This document shows, piece by piece, positions 28,359-38,404 of a stretch of 43,867 nt of DNA (its first letter is position 1; each line of letters opens with the position of its first letter). A program made the position numbers and the translations under genes. The DNA is from Yersinia rohdei ATCC 43380 (GTDB lineage: Bacteria > Pseudomonadota > Gammaproteobacteria > Enterobacterales > Enterobacteriaceae). The DNA lies in assembly GCF_000173775.1 (NCBI RefSeq), contig NZ_ACCD01000032.1, forward strand, positions 1 through 43,867, written 5' to 3'. The notes under the pieces are model-generated. The model was not told the origin of the DNA. It searched no databases and worked only from the letters and a program-made list of their open reading frames with translations.

Positions 28359-29819
28359 TTATGCGCGCTCAGGAATGGCTTTTAGCAGCGCTGTCAGCAA
28401 TTGCCAATATTGGCCCACACTCTCGATATGAACTTGTTCATCCGGTGAATGTGGCCCAGTCATGGTTGGCCCAATAGAGACCATATCCATCTCTGGGTAA
28501 GGTTTTTTGAATAAACCACATTCCAGACCCGCATGGATAACCATGATATTTGGCGTTTTGTTAAATAGCTTCTGGTAGGTTTCCCGCACTAACGCCATGA
28601 CTGGTGAGCTAGGATCAGGCTGCCAGCCAGGGTAACCGCCTTTGGGTGAGGTTTCTGCGCCAGCCAACTGGCCCACGGCTGTCAGCATGCTCACCACGTA
28701 ATCTTTACCGCTATCAATCAGAGAACGAATCAGGCAAATGATTTCTACTTCGTTTTCATTCATGGTAACCACACCCACATTCAGTGAGGTTTCAACCACG
28801 CCTTTCACTGCGTCACTCATGCGGATAACACCGTTTGGTGTGGCATTTAATAGTGCAACCAAGCGCTGCTGAGTCTCTTTTGTCAGCGCTTTTGCATCAG
28901 TGGAAACCGGCTCCAGCAAGACAGTCAGATTTTTTTCGACTGCGGCAAGCTCGTTTTTCAATATTGCCAGATAGTCCTGACTCAATTTTTTCAGCTGCTC
29001 GACTTTATCTGCGGCAATGGCCAGGGTTACCGAACCTTCGCGTGGGATTGCATTACGCAGCGTACCGCCATGCAAGTCGATAACCCGCAGGTCTAAATCT
29101 TTTGCCTGTTCGAACAAGAAACGGGCCAGCAGTTTATTGGCATTGCCCAATCCCAGATGAATATCAGCACCTGAGTGACCGCCTTTCAAGCCTTTAAGGG
29201 TCAGTTTTAGTGTCTGGTAACCGGCAGGGATAGCTTCCCGTTTCAGCGCCATACTAGTGATAAAATCAATACCACCGGCACAACCCATATAGATTTCACC
29301 TTCCTGCTCGGAGTCGGTGTTGATCAGGATATCCGCTTTTAACCAGTTAGGTTGCAGGCCGAATGCGCCGTCCATACCGGCTTCTTCAGTCATGGTCAGC
29401 AGCACTTCCAGTGGGCCGTGCTCGACACTGTCGTCGGACAGGACGGCCAACGCAGAGGCCATACCAATGCCATTATCCGCACCTAATGTTGTGCCACGGG
29501 CTTTAACCCATTCACCGTCGATATAAGGTTGAATGGGATCTTTGGTAAAGTCATGCACCGTATCATTATTCTTCTGCGGAACCATATCCAGATGGGCTTG
29601 CAGTGCCACGGGCTTACGGTTTTCCATCCCTTGGGTCGCAGGCTTACGCAGCAGGATATTACCAACCTGGTCACGTTCGGCGTGCAGGCCTTTTTCCTTG
29701 GCCCACGTCATAATATGCTGTGCCAGCGCTTCTTCATGATAAGACGGATGCGGGATAGAGCAGATTTTTGCGAAAATATCCCACAACGGCTGAGGCGAAA
29801 GTTGAGACAGTTCAGACAC
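28359..29819 (-). CDS. pepD: Beta-Ala-His / aminoacyl-histidine dipeptidase PepD
   Basis: PepD is a cytoplasmic M20-family metallodipeptidase that cleaves dipeptides such as carnosine and Xaa-His. The 486-residue protein matches E. coli PepD (485) in length. Zinc-site motifs are visible: LQAHLDMVPQ near residue 74, TTLGADNGIGMA near 115, MTEEAGMDGAFGL near 148 with the catalytic glutamate pair, INTDSEQEGEIYMGCAGG near 171, and IHAGLECGLF near 438. The gene is divergent from gpt, as in E. coli. The ERIC element abuts its 3' end. Confidence 0.96.
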   Translation of the reverse strand: MSELSQLSPQPLWDIFAKICSIPHPSYHEEALAQHIMTWAKEKGLHAERDQVGNILLRKPATQGMENRKPVALQAHLDMVPQKNNDTVHDFTKDPIQPYIDGEWVKARGTTLGADNGIGMASALAVLSDDSVEHGPLEVLLTMTEEAGMDGAFGLQPNWLKADILINTDSEQEGEIYMGCAGGIDFITSMALKREAIPAGYQTLKLTLKGLKGGHSGADIHLGLGNANKLLARFLFEQAKDLDLRVIDLHGGTLRNAIPREGSVTLAIAADKVEQLKKLSQDYLAILKNELAAVEKNLTVLLEPVSTDAKALTKETQQRLVALLNATPNGVIRMSDAVKGVVETSLNVGVVTMNENEVEIICLIRSLIDSGKDYVVSMLTAVGQLAGAETSPKGGYPGWQPDPSSPVMALVRETYQKLFNKTPNIMVIHAGLECGLFKKPYPEMDMVSIGPTMTGPHSPDEQVHIESVGQYWQLLTALLKAIPERA

Positions 29820-30107
29820 TGTAAGTCTCCTGTAATAGCATTTCCTTTACAATGGAGGATGCTATTGGGTTGATGACTAAAGATTTTAGGGGTTGCAACA
29901 AACCGCCATTAAGATGGCGAGATAGTTTGAGAATATCACTTTCATTGGCTTCGCGCGCGCATCACAGCACAATTCCTCCGCCAAAACTGATTAATTAGCA
30001 GGATAATTGCTGGTTTTTATTCGGCTGGCTCTCTATAATCTCGCGCAACCTTTTTTCCCCTTCTGATACATAGCAAGCCACTCCTATACTGGCTGGGATT
30101 ACACTTT

Positions 30108-30566
30108 ATGAGCGAAAAATACGTCGTTACCTGGGATATGTTGCAAATTCACGTCCGCAAACTGGCACAGCGTTTACTGCCAGCCGAGCAATGGAAAGGT
30201 ATCATCGCGGTTAGCCGTGGTGGGTTAGTACCGGCTGGTATTCTGGCGCGTGAGCTGGGTATTCGTTATGTAGACACTGTCTGTATCGCTAGCTATGATC
30301 ATGATAACCAAGGCGATTTAAAGGTCTTAAAGCGCGCTGAAGGCGACGGTGAAGGCTTCGTCGTGATTGATGACTTGGTTGATACCGGTAGCACTGCGGT
30401 CGCCATTCGCGCCATGTATCCGAAAGCACATTTTGTCACTGTGTTTGCCAAACCTGCTGGTCGTCCATTGGTTGATAGTTATGTTGTTGATATCCCTCAG
30501 GATACATGGATTGAACAGCCGTGGGATATGGCGGTAACTTTCGTCCCACCTCTGAGCGGTAAGTAA
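30108..30566 (+). CDS. gpt: Xanthine-guanine phosphoribosyltransferase
   Basis: Gpt salvages xanthine, guanine and, less well, hypoxanthine using PRPP. The 152-residue protein keeps the PRPP-binding motif [13 protein letters not shown] (about residues 85-97), the [10 protein letters not shown] loop near 35 and the C-terminal [12 protein letters not shown] that recognises the base. Length equals that of the E. coli enzyme. It is divergent from pepD and followed by its own terminator, then frsA. Confidence 0.97.
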   Translation: MSEKYVVTWDMLQIHVRKLAQRLLPAEQWKGIIAVSRGGLVPAGILARELGIRYVDTVCIASYDHDNQGDLKVLKRAEGDGEGFVVIDDLVDTGSTAVAIRAMYPKAHFVTVFAKPAGRPLVDSYVVDIPQDTWIEQPWDMAVTFVPPLSGK

Positions 30567-30579
30567 TTTAATCGATTTT

Positions 30580-30613
30580 AAACGCCTGGTACCTCTTTAC
30601 CGGGCGTTTCATT
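30580..30613 (+). terminator. Terminator of gpt
   Basis: AAACGCC (30580-30586) pairs with GGCGTTT (30603-30609), extended inward by GGT/ACC, and is followed by CATTTT. A good intrinsic terminator between gpt and frsA. Confidence 0.8.
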
Positions 30614-30696
30614 TTCCCCGCAGTATGAGTACACTTATCCCCATCTGACCAGCCCTTATCGGGCCTGAATCACGGCTTATGGAGGCTATTGTTATC

Positions 30697-31944
30697 ATGG
30701 CACAAGCCAACCTTTCTGAAATTCTGTTCAAACCCAAATTCAAGCATCCTGAAACCTCGACTCTGGTGCGGCATGCCCATTGTAACCATCCTATGAGTGT
30801 TCACTCAGCATTGGATGGAGATACAGCCAGCCATTGGTATCGTATGATAAACCGCCTTATCTGGACTTGGCGTGGGGTTGATCCACTGGAAATCGAAGAG
30901 GTATTATCCCGCATTGCCTGCTCCAAGGCGGAGCACAGCGATAACGAATTACTGGATACCGTGGTGGGTTACCGCAATGGTAACTGGATTTATGAGTGGG
31001 CCCATCAAGGGATGCTTTGGCAGCAAAAAGCCATGGAAACAACAGACTCGATGAAAGCGGGCCAATATTGGCTAAATGCGGCGAACTTATACAGCATTGC
31101 CAGTTATCCGCATCTAAAAGGCGATGAGTTGGCCGAGCAAATCGAGGTGTTATCTAACCGAGCTTATGAATCTGCCGCTGAGCATTTGCCTTACACCTTA
31201 AAAGAACTTAGTTTTGCGATTTCTGATGGCGGCACCCTGACCGGGTTCTTGCATATGCCGACCGTCGGTAGCGCGCCCTTCCCGACAGTGCTGATGTGTG
31301 GCGGATTAGATACATTGCAAAGTGATTATCACCGCTTGTTCCGTGACTATCTTGCGCCAAAAGGCATCGCCATGTTGACCATCGACATGCCTTCTGTTGG
31401 GGCGTCATCGCGTTGGAAACTCACTCAGGACACCAGCTTCTTACACCAACAGGTATTGCACGCATTGCCGAATATCCCTTGGGTTGATCACCAACGCGTT
31501 AGTGTTTTCGGTTTCCGTTTTGGTGCCAATGTGGCGGTGCGTTTGGGGTATTTGGAACCTCAGCGGGTGCGGGCCGTGGCCTGTCTTGGGCCGATTGTTC
31601 ATCATCTATTGTGTAACAGTGATTTGCAGCGCAAAGTGCCAGATATGTATATGGATGTGATGGCCAGCCGTTTGGGTATGGCAGATGCATCAGATGAAAT
31701 TCTTAAAACAGAAATGAACCGCTATTCATTGAAAACACAGGGATTGCTTGGGCGGCGCTGTCAAACACCTATGTTGGCAGGTTTCTGGGAAAACGACCCT
31801 TTCAGCCCGAAAGAAGAATCCAAGCTTATCTGTTCTTCTTCATCTGACGGCAAATTATTACCTATAGCATCAACCCCATTGTATGACAATTTCCATCGCG
31901 CGTTATTGCAGACCAGCCAATGGTTAGAAGATAAAATGCGTTAA
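30697..31944 (+). CDS. frsA: Esterase FrsA (fermentation-respiration switch protein)
   Basis: FrsA (YafA) is an alpha/beta-hydrolase fold protein that in Vibrio and E. coli was linked to enzyme IIA-Glc and to choice between fermentation and respiration; its esterase role is debated. The 415-residue form from the ATG at 30697 starts [19 protein letters not shown], in agreement with E. coli FrsA (414); the ATG at 30679 would add six residues and overlaps the GGAGG likely to serve the downstream start. The nucleophile-elbow-like [12 protein letters not shown] lies near residue 268. crl follows about 60 bases later. Confidence 0.94.
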   Translation: MAQANLSEILFKPKFKHPETSTLVRHAHCNHPMSVHSALDGDTASHWYRMINRLIWTWRGVDPLEIEEVLSRIACSKAEHSDNELLDTVVGYRNGNWIYEWAHQGMLWQQKAMETTDSMKAGQYWLNAANLYSIASYPHLKGDELAEQIEVLSNRAYESAAEHLPYTLKELSFAISDGGTLTGFLHMPTVGSAPFPTVLMCGGLDTLQSDYHRLFRDYLAPKGIAMLTIDMPSVGASSRWKLTQDTSFLHQQVLHALPNIPWVDHQRVSVFGFRFGANVAVRLGYLEPQRVRAVACLGPIVHHLLCNSDLQRKVPDMYMDVMASRLGMADASDEILKTEMNRYSLKTQGLLGRRCQTPMLAGFWENDPFSPKEESKLICSSSSDGKLLPIASTPLYDNFHRALLQTSQWLEDKMR

Positions 31945-32003
31945 TGAGTTGCTAATTTTTAACAATTTGCTAAAAAGGTGAGTCTACATAAGGAGATTTA
32001 AGA

Positions 32004-32405
32004 ATGACGTCAACCAGTGCTCATCCTAAAAGCAAGCTTATGAAACGTTTCGCAGCTTTAGGGCCATATTTGCGCGAAGGGCAGTGCCAGAACGACCGGT
32101 TTTTTTTTGATTGCTTAGCGGTGTGCGTCAATGTGAAACTTGCTCCAGAAAAACGTGAGTTTTGGGGATGGTGGATAGAGCTGACACCGGCACCTGACCA
32201 TTTTGCCTATGTTTACCAGTTCGGCTTATTTAATAAAGATGGCAGCTGGAAAGCAGAAAAGATTAAAGACCCTGAAGTGCAAGAGAAATTGGAGACTACC
32301 TTGCGTGGTTTCCACAAACGTCTTGCTGAGATGCTAACGTCGATTGAAATGAACTTGTTGCCAGCACAGGATTTTAGCGAGCATCCGGTTAAGTTATCTG
32401 CATAA
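32004..32405 (+). CDS. crl: Sigma-S-binding protein Crl
   Basis: Crl binds the stationary-phase sigma factor RpoS and helps it capture core polymerase, favouring curli and other stress genes. The 133-residue protein matches E. coli Crl with [33 protein letters not shown] and [15 protein letters not shown] lies well placed before the ATG. Three consecutive TTT codons make a run of nine T at 32100-32108, a possible slippage site for loss-of-function changes. The gene is intact here. Unlike E. coli, no phoE lies between crl and proB. Confidence 0.96.
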   Translation: MTSTSAHPKSKLMKRFAALGPYLREGQCQNDRFFFDCLAVCVNVKLAPEKREFWGWWIELTPAPDHFAYVYQFGLFNKDGSWKAEKIKDPEVQEKLETTLRGFHKRLAEMLTSIEMNLLPAQDFSEHPVKLSA

Positions 32406-32535
32406 AACAGCTATTCGTCACCTTTCAATAGGCAGAGTTGTTAGTTGTTATCATTCATCTCGATAAGCTTTCATGAGGAAGTTATTCGGTTGTATGAACA
32501 ATAGCTAACACCCCTGCACAGTAATTTAAGAAGAA

Positions 32536-32593
32536 AAATTCCTCTTTAGCACAATAAAAAGGGGAATTTCTCATTATGCCTGTTGGCATAATG
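32536..32593 (+). promoter_or_regulatory. Two stacked hairpins in the proB leader
   Basis: AAATTCCTCTTT (32536-32547) pairs with AAAGGGGAATTT (32558-32569) with a single wobble, and CATTATGCC (32572-32580) pairs perfectly with GGCATAATG (32585-32593). They lie 60-120 bases before the proB start. The first may terminate crl transcription, the second may act in the proBA leader. Neither has a T run directly after it. Confidence 0.5.
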
Positions 32594-32656
32594 CCTCGCG
32601 CCTGCTAAAACGATCCCTGAATCATTTCTTTTATTCATTTCAATGGCAGAAAAATT

Positions 32657-33760
32657 ATGAGTGGCAGCCAGACTTTGGTTGTGAAATTGGGCACGAGTGT
32701 GTTGACTGGCGGCTCCCGTCGTCTTAACCGCGCCCATATTGTTGAACTGGTGCGCCAATGCGCCCAGCAACACGCAAAAGGTCATCGTATTGTTATTGTC
32801 ACCTCCGGGGCGATTGCTGCGGGGCGTGAACACTTGGGTTACCCAGAATTACCCGCCACCATTGCCTCAAAACAATTATTAGCCGCAGTGGGGCAAAGCC
32901 GGCTTATTCAACTTTGGGAACAACTGTTTTCCATCTATGGCATCCATGTGGGCCAGATGTTACTGACCCGTGCTGATTTAGAAGACCGTGAACGTTTCTT
33001 AAATGCGCGCGATACCATGAATGCTTTGCTGGATAATCGCATAGTTCCTGTTATCAATGAGAATGATGCTGTTGCCACCGCTGAAATCAAAGTCGGTGAT
33101 AATGATAATCTCTCGGCACTGGCGGCTATTCTGGCGGGTGCTGATAAGCTGTTATTACTGACTGACCAGTCAGGGTTATTCACAGCTGATCCGCGTAATA
33201 ATCCAGCCGCTGAACTGATCCGTGAAGTCCATGGAATTGATGATGCTTTGCGTGAGATTGCTGGCGACAGTGTCTCAGGGCTTGGGACTGGCGGTATGGC
33301 GACAAAACTGCAGGCGGCAGATGTGGCATGCCGTGCCGGTATTGACGTCGTGATTGCTGCGGGCAGTCAAGTGAATGTCATTGCTGATGTGATTGAGGGG
33401 ACGCCAGTAGGCACCCGATTCCATGCACTGGAAACTCCACTGGAAAACCGAAAACGTTGGATTTTTGGCGCACCACCGGCGGGTGAAATAACCATTGATG
33501 ATGGTGCTGTTGCCGCGATGCTGGAGCGGGGGAGTTCATTGCTGCCAAAAGGCATTCGCAGTGTAAAAGGGAATTTCTCTCGCGGTGAAGTTATTCGTAT
33601 CCGCAATCTCAGTGGGCGCGATTTAGCTCATGGCGTGTCGCGCTATAACAGCGATGCGCTGCGCTTATTGGCAGGGCACCATTCACAACAAATCAGTGAA
33701 ATCCTCGGGTATGAATACGGCCCGGTGGCTGTTCATCGTGACGATATGATTGTCAGCTAA
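32657..33760 (+). CDS. proB: Glutamate 5-kinase ProB
   Basis: ProB phosphorylates glutamate, the first and proline-inhibited step of proline synthesis. The 367-residue protein has an N-terminal amino-acid kinase domain ([61 protein letters not shown]) and a C-terminal PUA domain (about 275-367), as in E. coli. It is followed after 9 bases by proA, with AAGGAG between them, so the two are co-translated from one message. The leader contains two hairpins. Confidence 0.97.
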   Translation: MSGSQTLVVKLGTSVLTGGSRRLNRAHIVELVRQCAQQHAKGHRIVIVTSGAIAAGREHLGYPELPATIASKQLLAAVGQSRLIQLWEQLFSIYGIHVGQMLLTRADLEDRERFLNARDTMNALLDNRIVPVINENDAVATAEIKVGDNDNLSALAAILAGADKLLLLTDQSGLFTADPRNNPAAELIREVHGIDDALREIAGDSVSGLGTGGMATKLQAADVACRAGIDVVIAAGSQVNVIADVIEGTPVGTRFHALETPLENRKRWIFGAPPAGEITIDDGAVAAMLERGSSLLPKGIRSVKGNFSRGEVIRIRNLSGRDLAHGVSRYNSDALRLLAGHHSQQISEILGYEYGPVAVHRDDMIVS

Positions 33761-33769
33761 GGAGCAAGA

Positions 33770-35023
33770 ATGAACATGCTGGAACAGATGGGAAAAGCGG
33801 CGAAACAGGCCTCTTGGCAATTAGCCATGCTAAGCACGGCAAAGAAAAATCAGGCGCTGGCAGTAATAGCTAATTTGCTGGAATCTGAAAGTCAGGCAAT
33901 TTTACAAGCTAATGAACAAGATATGCAGGCCGCAAGTGACAGCGGCATGAGCGAAGCACTGCTGGACAGGTTGTTGCTGACGCCTGCTCGCTTAGCTGCC
34001 ATTGCTAATGATGTGCGCCAGGTATGCCGCCTCAATGACCCTGTTGGCCGGATTATTGATGGGAGCTTGCTCGACAGCGGCCTAAAATTAGAACGTCGCC
34101 GTGTGCCATTGGGGGTGATTGCTGTCATTTATGAAGCCCGCCCTAATGTTACGATTGATGTGGCTAGCTTATGTCTAAAGACCGGTAACGCGGTTATTTT
34201 GCGGGGTGGTAAAGAGACTCACCATACCAATCAGGCCACGGTGAAAGTTATTCAGCAAGCATTGGAGCAATGCGGCTTACCGGCGGCGGCGGTGCAGGCG
34301 ATTGAAAGCCCGGATCGCGAATGGGTGAATCAATTGCTGCGTATGGATCAGTATATCGATATGCTTATCCCCCGCGGTGGGGCCGGTTTGCACAAACTGT
34401 GCCGTGAACAATCGACCATTCCGGTGATTACCGGCGGTATTGGTGTTTGCCATACTTTTGTTGATGAAAGCGCCGATATTGAGAAAGCTTTGCTGGTTAT
34501 CGAAAATGCTAAAATCCAGCGGCCAAGTGCTTGTAACTCACTGGAAACCTTGCTGGTTCATCAGAACATCGCCGAGCGTTTTCTGCCGGTATTGAGCGCC
34601 AGAATGCATGCCGTTACACTGCACGCAAGTCCTCAGGCAATGCCGTATCTGCTACCAGGTAAGGCTAAGGTCGTGGCCGTGGAGGCCGCAGATTACGATG
34701 ATGAATGGTTATCGTTGGATCTCAACGTGGATATTGTTGCCAATATTGATGCAGCAATTGACCATATCCGTGAACATGGCACCAGCCATTCTGACGCTAT
34801 TCTGACTCGCTCTCTTAGCAGTGCTGAATACTTTGTTCACGCGGTTGATTCGTCAGCGGTTTATGTCAATGCCAGTACCCGTTTCACTGATGGCGGTCAA
34901 TTTGGTTTGGGTGCAGAAGTCGCTGTTAGTACGCAAAAACTTCATGCGCGTGGCCCAATGGGGTTGGATGCCTTGACGACGTATAAGTGGATTGGTTATG
35001 GCGATGACTTAGTCCGCAGTTAA
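33770..35023 (+). CDS. proA: Gamma-glutamyl phosphate reductase ProA
   Basis: ProA reduces gamma-glutamyl phosphate to glutamate 5-semialdehyde with NADPH. The 417-residue protein is an aldehyde dehydrogenase-fold enzyme with the family sequence [19 protein letters not shown] near 120, [12 protein letters not shown] near 143, [13 protein letters not shown] near 195, the [13 protein letters not shown] segment with the active-site cysteine near 250 and [16 protein letters not shown] near 370. A ribosome-binding site (AAGGAG) lies six bases upstream. The thrW tRNA that follows proA in E. coli is not present; inverted repeats follow instead. Confidence 0.97.
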   Translation: MNMLEQMGKAAKQASWQLAMLSTAKKNQALAVIANLLESESQAILQANEQDMQAASDSGMSEALLDRLLLTPARLAAIANDVRQVCRLNDPVGRIIDGSLLDSGLKLERRRVPLGVIAVIYEARPNVTIDVASLCLKTGNAVILRGGKETHHTNQATVKVIQQALEQCGLPAAAVQAIESPDREWVNQLLRMDQYIDMLIPRGGAGLHKLCREQSTIPVITGGIGVCHTFVDESADIEKALLVIENAKIQRPSACNSLETLLVHQNIAERFLPVLSARMHAVTLHASPQAMPYLLPGKAKVVAVEAADYDDEWLSLDLNVDIVANIDAAIDHIREHGTSHSDAILTRSLSSAEYFVHAVDSSAVYVNASTRFTDGGQFGLGAEVAVSTQKLHARGPMGLDALTTYKWIGYGDDLVRS

Positions 35024-35068
35024 TCCCCGTCATCTGTCAGTATGCGGGCGGTTATTAATATAATTCTT

Positions 35069-35104
35069 AGTGCATTAATCTATCGATAAAAAGATTAATG
35101 CACT
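35069..35104. repeat. 13-bp perfect inverted repeat after proA
   Basis: AGTGCATTAATCT (35069-35081) pairs with AGATTAATGCACT (35092-35104) across a 10-base A/T-rich loop. No T run follows on either strand. It is the first of three inverted repeats in 180 bases; the others are at 35136-35166 (TTAGTTTTATAATC / GATTAAAACTAA) and 35222-35242 (GCGCTA / TAGCGC). It may end the proBA message. Confidence 0.7.
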
Positions 35105-35251
35105 CATCCAAATGGGATAGATAACCCAATAGTCATTAGTTTTATAATCTCTCGGATTAAAACTAACTACCAAAAATCCACAATTATCACTATTGGGGAC
35201 TGCCAATAATTACACTCGCGGGCGCTATAAAATTGTAGCGCTAACTTTTGG

Positions 35252-35473
35252 TTGGCAATAATCGGCAAGAATATCTTAACCTCGCTAAGTCGCCACGTCA
35301 TAACCCGTCTGAATCATGTTCGGCCTCAAATTGAGTCCCGAAGCTTTGAGCTGCGAAAACAGGTGTTCAAAATCATCTTGCCGGAAAATGAACAAGTAAA
35401 AGTGAAGTTTAGGGCGAATAACGTGATAACCGGCGGGGATAAATTGGCCTTGATGAGTGGTAAAAATTATTGA
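35252..35473 (+). CDS. Doubtful 73-codon ORF, no recognised family
   Basis: An open frame beginning with TTG, without a clear ribosome-binding site, encodes a basic 73-residue sequence rich in R, K, V and N, including EQVKVKFRANNVITGG. I do not recognise it. It has no signal peptide or membrane segment. It lies in the 630-base gap between proA and the PilZ gene. It may be a chance frame or a remnant of a lost gene. It is immediately followed by AGGAGGAGG (35473-35481), which could serve an even shorter frame ending at 35588. Confidence 0.2.
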   Translation: MAIIGKNILTSLSRHVITRLNHVRPQIESRSFELRKQVFKIILPENEQVKVKFRANNVITGGDKLALMSGKNY

Positions 35474-35655
35474 GGAGGAGGTGCTGATATTGATCCACTG
35501 CTATTATGGCCTAACACTATGTTGTAGCTCCATGTTTTATAGAAAAATAATTAAAGTATTCCAGTGCTCTGCCGATAACAATCTATGATATTTATATACT
35601 ATATTAATAATAATCTGGGTAGCCAGAGCAACAAATTAAAGATGGGGAATGGCAG

Positions 35656-36405
35656 GTGAGCGAAGCGTCTAAAGAGCATTTTATAAAAACGAATAAATTA
35701 GCGATTTGTGCAATTCTTCGTGACTTAAAGAAGAATGATACTGCAGTGATGATGATTCATGCTCGTGGGCAATTTATTAGCCGTATTCTGGATGTGGTAC
35801 CTGAAACGAATCAATTTATTTTCGATTTCGGTAGTGTAGCCCATGAAAACATCTCAGCTCTTGCAGCTAATCAGCTGACAGTAATTGCAGAACCTACAGG
35901 GGCAAAAATTGAATTCACCTGCAATCATCTGAAAGAAATACAATACTTATCTTTACCCGCCTTTAGCACTGCTATTCCAGATAGCCTCTATTTTATTCAA
36001 CGACGAGAGTATTTCCGGATAAATATTCCACAATGGCCTGCTTATTATTGTTCAGGAAAATTCGCAGATGGAAGTAAGTTCTCATATACCCTGGCAGATG
36101 TTTCTTTGGGTGGAATAGGGTTGTATGCAGTAAAAGGCAGTGAGTTCCCCATTCAGGGATGCGGCATCTTGCGCGATGTCTCCGTTGATCTCTGTGGTTT
36201 TGGTATTTTTAAGTTGGATTTACAATTTATCCGAGCTATCGATAAACAAATTGTAAATAACAAAGGTGAAACGCTCACCGTGCAGCGCTTGAGTTTTAAA
36301 TTCCCTTGTTTAACGCCAATACAGGAAAAGGGCTTACAACGCGCTATTTTTGAACTGGAAAAACAGCAAATGGCCAAAGCGAGAAAATTTCAAGACAGCA
36401 TCTAG
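35656..36405 (+). CDS. ycgR: YcgR-type flagellar brake protein with PilZ domain
   Basis: YcgR proteins bind cyclic di-GMP and slow the flagellar motor. The 249-residue protein has an N-terminal YcgR domain (about 10-110) and a PilZ domain with both c-di-GMP signatures: RxxxR at 117-121 in RREYFRINIP and DxSxxG at 148-153 in DVSLGGIG. Length is near E. coli YcgR (244). The start is a GTG at 35656, with GGGGAA upstream; no longer in-frame ATG exists. No flagellar genes are nearby, so it stands alone. The symbol is by family and orthology to the flagellar YcgR is likely but not proven. Confidence 0.85.
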   Translation: MSEASKEHFIKTNKLAICAILRDLKKNDTAVMMIHARGQFISRILDVVPETNQFIFDFGSVAHENISALAANQLTVIAEPTGAKIEFTCNHLKEIQYLSLPAFSTAIPDSLYFIQRREYFRINIPQWPAYYCSGKFADGSKFSYTLADVSLGGIGLYAVKGSEFPIQGCGILRDVSVDLCGFGIFKLDLQFIRAIDKQIVNNKGETLTVQRLSFKFPCLTPIQEKGLQRAIFELEKQQMAKARKFQDSI

Positions 36406-36600
36406 TCTTTGAATACACCCAGACTAAATATTATTGGCGTTGCTACAGTGATTATTGCTGCAATGCCAAAGAAAATGTCATGGGCCAGCTTGAAGTAGAA
36501 TGTTAACTCTTTCTCAACAAAACAAAAAAATACAAAAATTATATTGAATTATCATGTGATTGACCCAATATTATAAGCTCGTTACTAAGGAGTGATAAGC

Positions 36601-36846
36601 ATGGGAATCAGCGAGGAAGAGAATATTCGCCGTTTGACTGATGAGAAAAGCTCTATTGGTCATTCGGCTAAATGGGTAGCAATAATTTCTGCTGTCTATT
36701 TTGTTATCATGTTGTTTTATCAGCATGAATTGGGTGTGTTAACCTTAGCTGGTGGGATTTTTATCGTATCATTCTCTATCTGGATGAAGAAACGCCAGAA
36801 AGTGAAATCCTATAAAAATCAGCTGCAAAAAATGGGCGGAGATTAA
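36601..36846 (+). CDS. Small membrane protein of unknown function
   Basis: An 81-residue protein with a soluble N-terminal part (GISEEENIRRLTDEKSS), two transmembrane helices (about 26-44 and 48-65) separated by a short turn, and a basic C-terminal tail (MKKRQKVKSYKNQ). This gives a hairpin topology, probably with both ends inside. The ATG at 36601 has AGGAG eight bases upstream; a GTG at 36592 is less likely. I recognise no family. An inverted repeat (36435-36443 / 36460-36468) lies in the 195-base gap upstream. Confidence 0.7.
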   Translation: MGISEEENIRRLTDEKSSIGHSAKWVAIISAVYFVIMLFYQHELGVLTLAGGIFIVSFSIWMKKRQKVKSYKNQLQKMGGD

Positions 36847-37002
36847 ATAATCTAATCCAATGTTGCCAGTCCCATTTGACTGATTTCTCAGAGGAACAGC
36901 AGGTAAAGCACCTGACATGCTGTTTGTCCGATCTTCAGCCTTTGCATCGTTTTCGTTTGCAACCCTGCAAGCGACTCATAAATATTGTCCTTATTCCTAA
37001 TA

Positions 37003-37485
37003 TTACCTGTTTGTCGCTTCCAATGACTTGGACATATTAAAGCCTGTTACGACAAATGCCATTTGCTCATATAATCTTTTTGCTTGCGGATTATCAGCCG
37101 CAACTCGCAGTTTTATCTCAAATATCCCCTGAGCAACTAAGAGTCTTTCCAATTCTTGTAAACACGACGAACCATAACCTTGGCGTTGATATTGCGGCAG
37201 CACATAGAAGTCTTTGATAAAGGCCGCGTTATCATCTTTACCTAGGCCATACCATAAATAGCCAACCAGTTGACGGGGATTATCTTGGTTTTCGATGCAA
37301 TATAAGGTGTTGTTAGGGCTATTAATTCCTGCCGGTAGATAGCTATCAAAACTATGTGTTGCATGAGCCAGGGCTTGCTCTGGGCTATAACCACTGTTAG
37401 ATGATAAATCTTGCATATATTCGGTGATAAAGATCTTCCGATAGTCATTGAATTCATCAGACTGCATTGCTCTGAGTATTACCAT
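37003..37485 (-). CDS. GNAT-family N-acetyltransferase
   Basis: A 160-residue acetyltransferase with a single GNAT domain. The acetyl-CoA binding motif A is visible as DFYVLPQYQRQGYGSSCL (residues 92-109), with the Q-x-x-G-x-G pyrophosphate loop, and motif B near the end as NPQAKRLYEQMAFVV. The substrate cannot be told from sequence. It is transcribed alone, divergent from the methyltransferase gene at 37625. Confidence 0.88.
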   Translation of the reverse strand: MVILRAMQSDEFNDYRKIFITEYMQDLSSNSGYSPEQALAHATHSFDSYLPAGINSPNNTLYCIENQDNPRQLVGYLWYGLGKDDNAAFIKDFYVLPQYQRQGYGSSCLQELERLLVAQGIFEIKLRVAADNPQAKRLYEQMAFVVTGFNMSKSLEATNR

Positions 37486-37624
37486 TATGTTTTCCTTAAT
37501 GAAATCGCGCTATTGTGGTAGTTAGGTCTATATGGCGGATGCCGTTCGAGATTAATATATTAACGCTTTACAGGAAATAAGATACATAAACTAAATCAGA
37601 AGGTTAACTACAGGCGGGGATGCA

Positions 37625-38395
37625 ATGACAATAAAAAATAGCCATAAAGATGCCGTTGAAAGGCAATTTGGTGATCAAGCCAATGCTTATTTAACCAGTA
37701 GGGTTCATGCACAGGGCAAAGATTTACAGCGCCTGGCGACACTACTGCAACCTCATGGTGATGCCCGTCTGCTTGATCTTGGATGTGGTGCAGGACATGC
37801 GAGTTTTACTGCGGCGGCTGCGGTAAAGTCGGTGGTTGCTTATGATCTTTCGGCGCAAATGTTGCAAGTGGTAAGTCAGGAAATATTGGATAAAAAATTG
37901 CCCAATATCGAAGTGACACAAGGGCTCGCTGAATCATTGCCCTTTGATGATCAGAGTTTCGATATTGTTATTAGCCGATATTCAGCTCATCACTGGCATG
38001 ATGTTGGCCAGGCATTACGTGAGGTAAAACGGGTATTACGTCCCTCTGGTAAGGTTATTTTTATGGATGTTGTTTCCCCCGGTCAGCCAGTGTTAGATAT
38101 TTATCTGCAAACGGTGGAAGTTTTACGTGATACCTCCCATGTACGAAACTATTCCCCTGGTGAGTGGCTGGCACTGTTTACTGAGGCGGGATTGGTCATT
38201 AATGAAGTGACTACCGATAGATTATATTTAGAGTTCAGTAGTTGGATTGCGAGAATGCGCACACCGGAGTATTTTGCTACTGCGATCCGTGAACTGCAAA
38301 AATCAGCCTCTGACAGTGTGATTAATCATTATGAGATCCAAAATGAAGGTTCGTTTACTAGCGATATTATGATGATTGTTGCAAAACGTAATTAA
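37625..38395 (+). CDS. Class I SAM-dependent methyltransferase (YafE-like)
   Basis: A 256-residue methyltransferase of the UbiE/Methyltransf_11 type. Motif I is LLDLGCGAGHAS (49-60), followed by the acidic residue of VVAYDLSAQML and post-motif IV SFDIVISRYSAHHW near 113. It resembles E. coli YafE in the HAQGKDLQ segment and overall. The methyl acceptor is unknown. GGCGGGG lies before the ATG, and a strong hairpin terminator follows directly, so it is a single-gene unit. Confidence 0.88.
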   Translation: MTIKNSHKDAVERQFGDQANAYLTSRVHAQGKDLQRLATLLQPHGDARLLDLGCGAGHASFTAAAAVKSVVAYDLSAQMLQVVSQEILDKKLPNIEVTQGLAESLPFDDQSFDIVISRYSAHHWHDVGQALREVKRVLRPSGKVIFMDVVSPGQPVLDIYLQTVEVLRDTSHVRNYSPGEWLALFTEAGLVINEVTTDRLYLEFSSWIARMRTPEYFATAIRELQKSASDSVINHYEIQNEGSFTSDIMMIVAKRN

Positions 38396-38404
38396 TCATC
38401 TGTT

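Noticed and set aside
35024-35251. A thrW-like tRNA gene after proA, as in E. coli
   Set aside because: I looked for a T-loop (GGTTCGA..C) and acceptor stem and found none; only inverted repeats are present.
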